A DNA stretch of 9,617 nucleotides. It comes from an uncultured Lachnospiraceae bacterium. GTDB lineage: Bacteria > Bacillota > Clostridia > Lachnospirales > Lachnospiraceae. The stretch lies in the NCBI GenBank assembly GCA_910588405.1, contig CAJUPT010000094.1, positions 1-9,617 on the forward strand, given 5' to 3'. The notes beneath the pieces were generated by a model that ran no database searches, was not told the origin of the DNA, and saw only the letters and a list, made by a program, of their open reading frames with translations. Both the position numbers and the translations under genes were made by a program. Below, piece by piece: positions 1-5,892 of this stretch (positions within the stretch are counted from its first letter, which is position 1; the number at the start of each line of letters is the position of its first letter).

Positions 1-90
1 GTTTTCATATTTTTATGATTATACTATTGCCGGGAAAAAGACGCAATGATTTTTGTAAGGATATTAAAGCTGGGATTTTGGAAAAAACGC

Positions 91-119
91 TTGTAAAATC
101 AAATGGGATATGCTATAGT
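91..119 (+). promoter_or_regulatory. rplS promoter (sigma-A-like, extended -10)
   Basis: A -35 box TTGTAA (91-96) is followed by a 17-base spacer and TATAGT (114-119). A TG dinucleotide at 111-112 makes an extended -10. Transcription would start near 126, giving rplS its own transcript with a leader of about 80 bases. In many Firmicutes rplS is read from the upstream rpsP/rimM/trmD operon, so this may be a supplementary promoter. Bases 1-90 hold no gene or terminator that I can recognise. Confidence 0.7.
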
Positions 120-124
120 AATCA

Positions 125-184
125 ATGTTGTGTAGAAAAAAGATGGTCCTCTGTTACGGTGACAGCGACCGTATTTAAGAACAT
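125..184 (+). promoter_or_regulatory. Structured rplS 5' leader, possible L19-type leader
   Basis: Between the predicted transcription start and the ribosome binding site lies an imperfect hairpin. Bases 143-148 pair with 167-172 and 151-156 with 160-165, across a three-base loop (157-159). An outer helix can form between ATGTT (125-129) and AACAT (180-184), closing the domain just before the Shine-Dalgarno. Autogenous ribosomal-protein leaders, including an L19 leader family, are known in Firmicutes. Whether this matches that family is inferred from position only, not from a consensus comparison. Confidence 0.4.
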
Positions 185-207
185 CCGAAGATTAAAGGAG
201 GTTGCAC

Positions 208-558
208 ATGAACGAAATCATTAAGAAGATTGAGGCGGAACAGCTGAAAGAGAATGTGCCTCAGTTCAGAGTAGGTGACACAGTCCGGGTTCACGGCAAA
301 ATCAAAGAGGGTAATCGAGAGAGAATCCAGGTATTCGAGGGAACCGTAATTAAGAAACAGAACGGTACGAATGCAAGAGCCACCTTTACCGTGAGAAAGA
401 CATCTAACGGCATCGGTGTTGAGAAGACATGGCCGTTACACTCCCCGCTGGTTGAGAAGGTTGAGGTAGTGAGACGAGGCAAGGTAAGACGGGCAAAGCT
501 GTATTACTTAAGAGACAGAGTCGGCAAGAGAGCGAAGGTAAAAGAACTCGTGAAATAA
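208..558 (+). CDS. rplS: 50S ribosomal protein L19 (bL19)
   Basis: The gene encodes bL19, a large-subunit protein at the 30S-50S interface (bridge region). The 116-residue product has the family's usual length and hallmark segments: an N-terminal helix, then FRVGDTVRVHGKIKEG, RIQVFEGTVI, the GIGVEKTWPLHSP loop, and a basic C-terminus with KLYYLRDRVGKRAKVKE. The ATG at 208 is chosen because AAAGGAGG (194-201) lies six bases upstream and the protein then starts MNEII as in relatives. A TTG at 202 is in frame but would overlap the site's spacing. It has its own promoter, leader and terminator, so it can be expressed independently of the genes downstream. Identification is certain. Confidence 0.98.
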   Translation: MNEIIKKIEAEQLKENVPQFRVGDTVRVHGKIKEGNRERIQVFEGTVIKKQNGTNARATFTVRKTSNGIGVEKTWPLHSPLVEKVEVVRRGKVRRAKLYYLRDRVGKRAKVKELVK

Positions 559-606
559 TCTGTGCTGACTGTAAAAGGCAGGATTGGATTTTCAGGGCAT
601 GCGGCG

Positions 607-638
607 GCAGGCGCCTGAACTTTCAGCCTGCTTTTCTT
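607..638 (+). terminator. Intrinsic terminator after rplS
   Basis: GCAGGC (607-612) pairs with GCCTGC (626-631). TGA (616-618) can stack on TCA (623-625) inside the loop, and the run TTTTCTT follows directly. It lies about 50 bases after the rplS stop, the expected place for a rho-independent terminator. It would at least partly separate rplS from lepB. Confidence 0.65.
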
Positions 639-686
639 AATATCATTAATCGATAACGGTATGTTGCTTCGTTCATATGCAGATTG

Positions 687-706
687 ATCGGAACAATATA
701 TCCGAT
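687..706 (+). other. Small hairpin in the rplS-lepB spacer
   Basis: ATCGGA (687-692) pairs perfectly with TCCGAT (701-706) around an eight-base AT-rich loop. No T-run follows, so it is not a terminator. I found no convincing -35/-10 pair in 639-760, although the terminator upstream implies that lepB needs a promoter here or relies on read-through. Confidence 0.25.
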
Positions 707-768
707 GGCCCCCGGTGTACTCGTACGGCTGCTTATTATAAAAGCTGCGGGATGAGGGAGTATAAAAC

Positions 769-1347
769 ATGAGCATAGAATTTTATCATGACACGGAGAC
801 GGAGAATAAGCTGCTGCGCAGAACGACGAAATGGATTGTGGATTTGGCGGTAGTGTTTACTCTGGCTCTTTTTCTGGTTCAGTACATGGGGATGCAGTAT
901 GAGGTCAACGGTCATTCCATGGAGCCGACGCTTTATGGCGGGGATGTGGTGCTGATTGATCGGATCAGTTACCGGCTGCGTCGACCGAAGCGGTTGGAGC
1001 TGGTAGTGTTCCGGAAGCGGGATGATGAGGACCGACAGTATCTGAAACGGATTATCGGGCTGCCAGGGGAGACTGTGCAGATTAAGGACGGCAGAATTTA
1101 TATAGACGGCAGTATTTTAGAGCTTTCGGAAAGCCTGACCCAGGTGAATTTGGCAGGGCTGGCGGAAGAACCGGTGATGCTGGGAGAAGGAGAGTATTTT
1201 CTTTTGGGAGACAATAGGGACAGCAGCGAGGACAGTCGTTTTGAGAATATTGGAAACGTATCCGCAGGGCAGATCGTAGGCAGAGCCTGGTTCCGCCCAT
1301 CGCCTTTTGAGCGGATTGGATTTTTGGAAACAGATGGGAGAAAATGA
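769..1347 (+). CDS. lepB: Type I signal peptidase (first copy)
   Basis: This membrane-bound serine protease removes signal peptides from secreted proteins on the outer face of the membrane. The 192-residue product has a short cytoplasmic N-terminus, one membrane segment (about 23-40), the catalytic box GHSMEPTL with Ser50, and YLKRIIGLPGE with the general-base Lys93. The C-terminal box GDNRDSSEDSR is followed by G.V..GQIVGRAW. The length fits Gram-positive SipS-type enzymes. The ATG at 769 is preceded by AGGGAG (755-760) at a good distance. Its stop overlaps the rbgA start (ATGA), so the two are probably co-translated. A second, clearly related copy lies just beyond rbgA (ending at 2871). Confidence 0.95.
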   Translation: MSIEFYHDTETENKLLRRTTKWIVDLAVVFTLALFLVQYMGMQYEVNGHSMEPTLYGGDVVLIDRISYRLRRPKRLELVVFRKRDDEDRQYLKRIIGLPGETVQIKDGRIYIDGSILELSESLTQVNLAGLAEEPVMLGEGEYFLLGDNRDSSEDSRFENIGNVSAGQIVGRAWFRPSPFERIGFLETDGRK

Positions 1348-2192
1348 TGCAGATTCAGTGGTATCCGGGTCATATGACCAAAGCAAAACGGGCGATGCAG
1401 GAAGATATCAAGCTGATCGACTTGGTGATCGAGCTGGTGGATGCCAGGGCTCCTCTAAGCAGCAGGAATCCGGATATCGACGAGCTGGGCAGACAGAAGG
1501 CAAGACTGATTCTTTTGAACAAAGCGGATCTGGCGGATGAAGCTTGTAACCGTCAGTGGAGTCAGTGGTTTCAGGACCAGGGCTTTCACGTTCTGAAAAT
1601 AAATGCCAGATCGGGAGCCGGATTCAAGGCGATCAATGATACGGTGGCGCAGGCCTGTAAAGAGAAGATTGAAAGAGACCGCAAAAGAGGAATCCTGAAC
1701 CGTCCGGTTCGGGCGATGGTGGTGGGTATTCCAAATGTGGGAAAATCTACGTTTATCAATTCTTTTGCGAAAAAGGCGGCGGCAAAGACAGGGAATAAGC
1801 CGGGTGTCACCCGGGGAAATCAGTGGATTCGGCTGAATAAGAATCTGGAGCTTTTGGATACGCCGGGGATTCTCTGGCCGAAGTTTGAGGATCAGGCAAT
1901 CGGGTTGAAATTAGCATTGATTGGTTCCGTAAAAGATGATATATTAAATATGGAAGAACTGGCAGTGGAGCTGGTAAAGCTACTCCGTAGTCTCTATCCT
2001 TTTGTGATGGAAGAACGCTATGGATTTTCCGTGTCGGAGGAGGAGCCCTGGAAGGCTTTGGAGGAGATTGCGAGAGTCCGAAAGTGTCTTGCAAAAGGCG
2101 GCGCTTATGACACGGAAAAGGCGGCGGCTATGTTGTTAGATGATTTTAGAAACGGAAAACTAGGAAGAATTACCCTTGAGATCCCTGAGTGA
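1344..2192 (+). CDS. rbgA: Ribosome biogenesis GTPase A (YlqF/RbgA)
   Basis: RbgA is a GTPase needed for a late step of 50S subunit assembly in Firmicutes. It binds the immature particle and hydrolyses GTP. The 282-residue protein shows the circularly permuted GTPase order that defines the family: G4 NKADL (59-63) precedes G1 GIPNVGKS (128-135), the G2 region with PGVTR (153-157), and G3 DTPG (172-175). The N-terminal WYPGHMTKA carries the histidine (His10) implicated in catalysis. The C-terminal third is the helical RNA-binding domain. The start overlaps the lepB stop by four bases, with GGGAG (1336-1340) just upstream; a second ATG at 1347 is possible. Position between rplS and rnhB matches Bacillus and clostridial synteny. 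Confidence 0.96.
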   Translation: MMQIQWYPGHMTKAKRAMQEDIKLIDLVIELVDARAPLSSRNPDIDELGRQKARLILLNKADLADEACNRQWSQWFQDQGFHVLKINARSGAGFKAINDTVAQACKEKIERDRKRGILNRPVRAMVVGIPNVGKSTFINSFAKKAAAKTGNKPGVTRGNQWIRLNKNLELLDTPGILWPKFEDQAIGLKLALIGSVKDDILNMEELAVELVKLLRSLYPFVMEERYGFSVSEEEPWKALEEIARVRKCLAKGGAYDTEKAAAMLLDDFRNGKLGRITLEIPE

Positions 2193-2196
2193 AAGT

Positions 2197-2255
2197 CCGG
2201 AAAAACCGGGTCTACTTGAATGGCGCAGCAAGTAACCCACAGGGCAGAGCCTGTG
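2197..2255 (+). other. Foldable spacer between rbgA and second lepB
   Basis: This short spacer can form three helices. CCGG (2197-2200) pairs with CCGG (2206-2209). GGGT plus ACTTG (2208-2211, 2214-2218) pair with CAAGT plus ACCC (2229-2233, 2235-2238). CACAGG (2238-2243) pairs with CCTGTG (2250-2255). The first two share bases 2208-2209 and therefore compete. No T-run follows, so this is not an intrinsic terminator. It could be a cis-regulatory leader for the second lepB or a remnant of a structured RNA; I cannot match it to a named family. Confidence 0.4.
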
Positions 2256-2286
2256 CTTAAAAAAGGAAAGAAGGCGGAGATAGTTG

Positions 2287-2871
2287 GTGGATTTGAAAGA
2301 AGTATTTTTGGAAGAGGCGGGTCCTGATGAGCGGCCGGGAGGGCTGCTGCGGGAGATTTTAAGCTTTGCGGGTTATGTGATTTTTGTGATCCTGTTTACC
2401 TATCTGGTGGTTCACTATGTGGGGCAGCGGACAGAGGTGGTGGGCTATTCCATGTATCCGACGCTGAATAATGGGGATAATCTGCTGGTAGATAAGCTGT
2501 CCTATCGGTTTTCGGATATTGAGCGGTTTGATATCGTGGTGTTTGAGTATCAGCATGAGGAAAACTGTTTTTATATAAAGCGCGTAATTGGCCTGCCAGG
2601 AGAGACAGTGCAGATTGTGGGCGATGAAATTTTCATTAACGGAGAAGTTCTGGAAGAAGATTATGGATATGAGGCGATAGAAAACGCCGGATTGGCGGCG
2701 GAACCGGTGGTGCTGGGGGAAAATGAGTATTTTGTTCTGGGAGATAACAGGAATGACAGTACGGACAGCCGGGACCCCAGAGTCGATAAGGTGACAAAGG
2801 ACATTATAGCGGGTAAGGCGTTTGTGCGCATTTATCCTTTTAATAAGATGGGATTTTTGCACCATGATTAG
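2287..2871 (+). CDS. lepB: Type I signal peptidase (second copy)
   Basis: A second membrane signal peptidase. From the GTG at 2287 it has 194 residues: a cytoplasmic N-terminus of about 22 residues, one membrane segment (about 27-46), GYSMYPTL with catalytic Ser55, YIKRVIGLPGE with Lys98, and GDNRNDSTDSRDPRV near the C-terminus. It shares with the first copy the RxIGLPGETVQI block and the GLAxEPVxLGExEYFxLGDNR block, so the two are paralogues, but their N-termini and the residues after the catalytic serine differ. GTG at 2287 sits seven bases after GGAG (2276-2279). The in-frame TTG at 2284 is an alternative start only four bases from it. Both codons are non-ATG, suggesting modest translation. 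Both catalytic residues are present, so it should be active. Confidence 0.93.
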   Translation: MDLKEVFLEEAGPDERPGGLLREILSFAGYVIFVILFTYLVVHYVGQRTEVVGYSMYPTLNNGDNLLVDKLSYRFSDIERFDIVVFEYQHEENCFYIKRVIGLPGETVQIVGDEIFINGEVLEEDYGYEAIENAGLAAEPVVLGENEYFVLGDNRNDSTDSRDPRVDKVTKDIIAGKAFVRIYPFNKMGFLHHD

Positions 2872-2933
2872 GGTGGCGTCATAATCCCTGGCCCGTTGTC
2901 CGCAGGAATAAAATAGAAGGGTAGTTGCAAAAC

Positions 2934-2939
2934 TATAAT
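2934..2939 (+). promoter_or_regulatory. Possible -10 box immediately upstream of rnhB
   Basis: A perfect TATAAT ends seven bases before the rnhB ATG, and no Shine-Dalgarno lies between them. Transcription from it would begin at about 2946, giving a leaderless message. There is no good -35 at 16-18 bases (2910-2917 is AT-rich without TTG) and no extended -10 TG. The box may therefore be chance. Confidence 0.25.
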
Positions 2940-2946
2940 GTAAAAT

Positions 2947-3714
2947 ATGGAATCGATACAGGAGATCAAAGTTCGGCTGGAAGGCTGTGATTTGAACCAG
3001 CTGCCGGAGGTTCTGGCAGAGTATGGGATGGACAGCCGAAAAGGTGTGATCAGGCTGCTGAAGCAGTATGCCGGAAAATATGAAAAGCTGAAAAAAGAGG
3101 AACTGCGGCTTGATCATATGCTGGATTATGAGAGGGAATACGGCGCGTATACATATATTGCAGGAGTTGACGAGGCAGGACGGGGACCGTTAGCAGGGCC
3201 GGTGGTGGCCGCGGCGGTGATTCTGCCCAAGGCTTTGAAGATCATGTATCTGGATGATTCAAAAAAGCTGACAGCCGCAAAGCGGGAAGAGCTGTTCGAC
3301 ATGATTATGGAGCAGGCGGTCAGTGTGGGAGTGGGACAGTCCTCTCCTGAGACGATCGATCAGGTTAACATTTTACAGGCTACTTATCTGGCTATGAAGG
3401 AGGCAGTGAGCAAGCTGTCGCCAAAGCCGGAGCTTTTACTGAACGATGCGGTTATGATTCCGGGTCTGTCTGTCAGACAGGTTCCCATTATTAAAGGAGA
3501 CGGGAAAAGTCTGTCCATAGCGGCGGCCAGCGTGATCGCTAAAGTGACCAGGGATCGGATGATGACGGCTTATGACAGCCTTTATCCGGCGTATGGATTT
3601 GCGGAACACAAAGGATATGGAAGTAAGAGGCATATTGAGGTATTGAAATCAACAGGCCCTTGCCCGATACACAGAAGAAGCTTTATCAAAAAATTCTGTG
3701 AGGGATTCGACTGA
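2947..3714 (+). CDS. rnhB: Ribonuclease HII
   Basis: RNase HII cuts the RNA strand of RNA-DNA hybrids and starts removal of single ribonucleotides from DNA. The 255-residue product has a helical N-terminal extension (about 1-68) like the Bacillus enzyme, followed by the catalytic domain. Visible motifs are AGVDEAGRGPLAGPVV with Asp75 and Glu76, DDSKKLT (103-109), LLNDAV with Asp167, and KGDGKSLSIAAASVIAKVTRDR with Asp203. Together these give the four acidic catalytic residues. The GYG..RH segment near the end also fits. The ATG at 2947 is the first possible start, because an in-frame TAA lies at 2941, and it gives the full family length. Oddly it lacks a recognisable ribosome binding site; the purine-rich AGAAGGG (2915-2921) is about 25 bases away. 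Confidence 0.96.
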   Translation: MESIQEIKVRLEGCDLNQLPEVLAEYGMDSRKGVIRLLKQYAGKYEKLKKEELRLDHMLDYEREYGAYTYIAGVDEAGRGPLAGPVVAAAVILPKALKIMYLDDSKKLTAAKREELFDMIMEQAVSVGVGQSSPETIDQVNILQATYLAMKEAVSKLSPKPELLLNDAVMIPGLSVRQVPIIKGDGKSLSIAAASVIAKVTRDRMMTAYDSLYPAYGFAEHKGYGSKRHIEVLKSTGPCPIHRRSFIKKFCEGFD

Positions 3715-3778
3715 TGTTTTAGAAACAGTAAGCAGGATTCTTTTGCGCAGTAATCTGTGAAAGGACCGGAGGCCGTAA

Positions 3779-4132
3779 GTGAATAAGCGTGATGCAGGCA
3801 GCCGATATGAGACATATGCGGCTGTCTATTTAGAAGAAAGAGGGTATCGGATTCTGGAAAGAAATTTCCGCAGCAGGGCGGGGGAAATCGATCTGATTGG
3901 CAAAGACGGCATGTATTTGGTGTTTGTGGAGGTCAAATACAGAAAAAACGGGCAGGCAGGTCATCCCGAAGAGTCTGTGGACGCCAGAAAGCAGGGGCGT
4001 ATTTTTCGAGCGGCTCAGAATTATCTGTCCTGGAAAAAATATCCGCAGGATACTCCCTGTCGGTTTGACGTGTTGGCCGTGGAGGGGACAGAGGTCAGAC
4101 TGATTAAAAATGCGTTTGGAGGGTTGGCATGA
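3779..4132 (+). CDS. yraN: UPF0102 family protein YraN (endonuclease fold)
   Basis: A conserved small protein of the UPF0102 family, which has a restriction-endonuclease/Holliday-resolvase-like fold; its cellular role is not settled. The 117-residue length is typical. Key segments are G.RYE..A..YLEERGYRILERNFR, then RAGEIDLIGKD with Glu36 and Asp38, and LVFVEVKYRK with Glu51 and Lys53, the expected acidic-lysine nuclease core. VDARKQGRIFRAAQNYL and RFDVLAV follow. It starts at GTG, six bases after GGAGG (3768-3772). Neighbourhood with rnhB is common in bacteria and suggests a role in nucleic-acid maintenance. Its stop overlaps the pgeF start as ATGA, implying translational coupling. Confidence 0.92.
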   Translation: MNKRDAGSRYETYAAVYLEERGYRILERNFRSRAGEIDLIGKDGMYLVFVEVKYRKNGQAGHPEESVDARKQGRIFRAAQNYLSWKKYPQDTPCRFDVLAVEGTEVRLIKNAFGGLA

Positions 4133-5079
4133 TACGGGTGAAAAGGGCAGAAACAGGGAAGCGGCGGGAGAAGGAAGCAAAATCCGGATTTGGCGCCGTG
4201 CCGGAATCCTGTACAGTACCAGAAATCGGTGAGGTGCTGGAATTAAAGGAAGTGATGGTAAAACCAGATGTCACAGAGGGTGAGGTATCCGTGCCTTATC
4301 TCAGCTTTCCGTTGCTGGAGCAGACCGGATTAGTTCGCCATGGCTTTTCCACGAAGCTGGGAGGCGTCAGCAAAGGGGAGTTTGCCTCAATGAATTTCGG
4401 CGTGTCCGGAGGGGACGAGCCGGCTTGTGTGCTGGAAAATTTTCGACGGATGGGTCAGGCGCTTCATGTGAAGCCGGAGCGGATGGTTTTATCCTTTCAG
4501 ACGCATACGGTGAATATTCGCCGGGTGACTGAGGAGGATGAGGGAAAGGGCGTGGTCCGGGAACGTGGATATACGGATGTGGACGGTCTGATCACGGATG
4601 TGCCGGGGCTTTGCCTGGTGACGCTTTATGCAGATTGTGTTCCACTCTATTTTTTAGATCCGGTGAAAAAAGCGATCGGCTTAAGCCATTCTGGCTGGAA
4701 AGGGACGGCGGCGCAGATGGGCCGTCGGACAGTGGAGGAGATGAGGCGGGCTTTTGACAGCAATCCTGAAGATATTCTGGCCTGCATTGGCCCAAGTATC
4801 TGCAAAGACTGCTATGAGGTCGGACCGGAGGTGGCGGAAGCCTTTCAGAAAGCTTTTGCGCCAGAACTGTCAGCGAGGATGCTTGAGGCAAAGGAGAATG
4901 GAAAATATCAGTTGGATCTGTGGGAGGCGAACAGGCAGATTCTTCTGGGGGCAGGCATCCTGCCGGAGCATCTGGCGGTTACGGATATCTGCACCATGTG
5001 CAATAGCCAGTGGCTGTTTTCCCACCGGGCCACAGGAGGACGGCGGGGGAATCTCGGGGCATTTTTGTGTATTAGGTAA
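4129..5079 (+). CDS. pgeF: Laccase-domain protein, PgeF/YlmD/YfiH family
   Basis: Members of this family are zinc-dependent enzymes. E. coli YfiH (PgeF) has been linked to removing wrongly incorporated serine from peptidoglycan precursors, and YlmD/LACC1 relatives to purine nucleoside phosphorolysis and deamination; which applies here is open. The core shows RHGFSTKLGGVSKGEF, SFQTHT with His126, LYADCVPLYF with Cys170, and GLSHSGWKGT with His187, the His-Cys-His metal set. GPSICKDCYEVG and RATGGRRGNLG follow. At 316 residues it is longer than usual because of about 54 hydrophilic residues before VPYLSFPLLE. The ATG at 4129 is supported by GGAGGG (4118-4123) and the ATGA overlap with yraN; an internal ATG at 4255 with weaker AAGGA is the alternative. 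Confidence 0.92.
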   Translation: MIRVKRAETGKRREKEAKSGFGAVPESCTVPEIGEVLELKEVMVKPDVTEGEVSVPYLSFPLLEQTGLVRHGFSTKLGGVSKGEFASMNFGVSGGDEPACVLENFRRMGQALHVKPERMVLSFQTHTVNIRRVTEEDEGKGVVRERGYTDVDGLITDVPGLCLVTLYADCVPLYFLDPVKKAIGLSHSGWKGTAAQMGRRTVEEMRRAFDSNPEDILACIGPSICKDCYEVGPEVAEAFQKAFAPELSARMLEAKENGKYQLDLWEANRQILLGAGILPEHLAVTDICTMCNSQWLFSHRATGGRRGNLGAFLCIR

Positions 5080-5141
5080 AAGCAAGGTCACTTGTCCATT
5101 GCCTGCGGGAATGAACATGACGGGATGGGAGATGACGTGAA

Positions 5142-5687
5142 ATGGAGAAAAATATCTTTTATCATGACAAAGAGGGACGGCTGGTGCAGGTGTTAAGCCA
5201 GGCTGTGATGAGGGAAAGCGGACGCCCTGTGGTATTGTATCAGGAGCTGTTCGGGAGCTACTTAAGAAAAGTGGAGTTTAGGGATATTTTTCTGGACAGT
5301 ATGCGTGTTTTTGATGGGGAATTTCCTCAGGGCGCAGATCTGGTTTCCAAGAATCAAGTCAAAGATTCGGGAGAAAAAAAGGCTTTTGGGACAGCGGAAA
5401 ATGCAAAGACAGATTATGCCATGGAGGCAGAAGGCACAGAAGGTACAGATGGTACGGAAGGGGGCACGCCGCAGGAATTACTGATGGCGTTTTTAGATGC
5501 CCAGACTTATAGCGAAAAGCTGGAGGTACTCTACCAGATGAAGGACTGTGTGACAGACTATCTGATTGATACCATGGCTCTTTCTCTGGATATGGAGATC
5601 CCCCAGGGCGTTTTGGAGGACCGTTATCAGAAGCTGATCCGCAGCCTGCAGACTGTGATAAAATATGAGACAAACCGGTTAAGGTGA
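5142..5687 (+). CDS. Uncharacterised acidic cytoplasmic protein
   Basis: I do not recognise this 181-residue product. It has no signal peptide or membrane segment and looks cytoplasmic. Three parts can be seen: an N-terminal segment (1 to about 62) with predicted strand/helix character (VVLYQELFGSYLRKVEF), a charged low-complexity linker (about 63-110) ending in three 9-base EGT/DGT repeats (5430-5456), and a helical C-terminal part (about 112-181) ending KYETNRLR. The ATG at 5142 is the first start after an in-frame TGA (5133). GGGAG (5127-5131) lies ten bases before it, and a nine-codon ORF stops one base upstream. The coherent codon use and helical C-terminus argue for a real gene. It sits 62 bases after pgeF and may share its transcript. 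Confidence 0.75.
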   Translation: MEKNIFYHDKEGRLVQVLSQAVMRESGRPVVLYQELFGSYLRKVEFRDIFLDSMRVFDGEFPQGADLVSKNQVKDSGEKKAFGTAENAKTDYAMEAEGTEGTDGTEGGTPQELLMAFLDAQTYSEKLEVLYQMKDCVTDYLIDTMALSLDMEIPQGVLEDRYQKLIRSLQTVIKYETNRLR

Positions 5688-5769
5688 TCCGGAGGATTAA
5701 GGAAATAACAGCAAATAAAATATGACTTAAAAAAAATACGTAGGATATTGTAAAAAGTACAGAAAATAA

Positions 5770-5799
5770 TTGACAGATGCGGTCATTTTTTGTTAAAAT
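5770..5799 (+). promoter_or_regulatory. Strong promoter of the opp operon
   Basis: A perfect -35 TTGACA (5770-5775) is followed by an 18-base spacer and TAAAAT (5794-5799), with TG at 5791-5792 forming an extended -10. A-rich tracts upstream (5714-5769, including eight As at 5729-5736) resemble an UP element. Transcription should start near 5806, giving a leader of about 87 bases before oppB. This is the best promoter in the window and marks a new operon after the housekeeping cluster. Confidence 0.82.
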
Positions 5800-5831
5800 A
5801 GTACCATTGTGGCGGGGACAGTAAGAAGGCA

Positions 5832-5878
5832 ACGTTTTAACGTAACGCAGTATGGTCTCTTCCATATAGCATACGTAT
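5832..5878 (+). promoter_or_regulatory. Inverted repeats in the oppB leader
   Basis: Three dyads lie between the opp promoter and oppB: ACGTT-TT-AACGT (5832-5843), TATGG-six bases-CCATA (5851-5866), and the palindrome ATACGTAT (5871-5878), which ends at the Shine-Dalgarno. They could be operator sites for a repressor or short leader hairpins. No known operator consensus is matched with confidence. Confidence 0.3.
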
Positions 5879-5892
5879 AAGGAGTTGGAGTT

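Noticed and set aside
15..224. 69-codon open frame across the rplS promoter and leader
   Set aside because: It covers the promoter, leader and Shine-Dalgarno of rplS, has no ribosome binding site of its own and its translation looks random.
731..745. Promoter for the first lepB around TATTAT/TATAAA
   Set aside because: No acceptable -35 hexamer lies 16-18 bases upstream of either -10-like box.
2238..2262. Terminator between rbgA and the second lepB
   Set aside because: The hairpin CACAGG/CCTGTG is followed by an A-run, not a T-run, on the + strand.
2359..3117. Long 252-codon open frame on the minus strand
   Set aside because: It lies opposite the second lepB and the start of rnhB, both clearly real; its translation resembles no protein family and reflects complementary codon bias.
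3710..3729. Small hairpin TGTTT/AAACA after rnhB
   Set aside because: It has a five-base AT stem with a three-base loop and no T-run; too weak to call a terminator or regulatory element.
5754..5768. CodY-like box just upstream of the opp -35
   Set aside because: It has about four mismatches in 15 bases against AATTTTCWGAAAATT, in an AT-rich stretch where such matches arise by chance.
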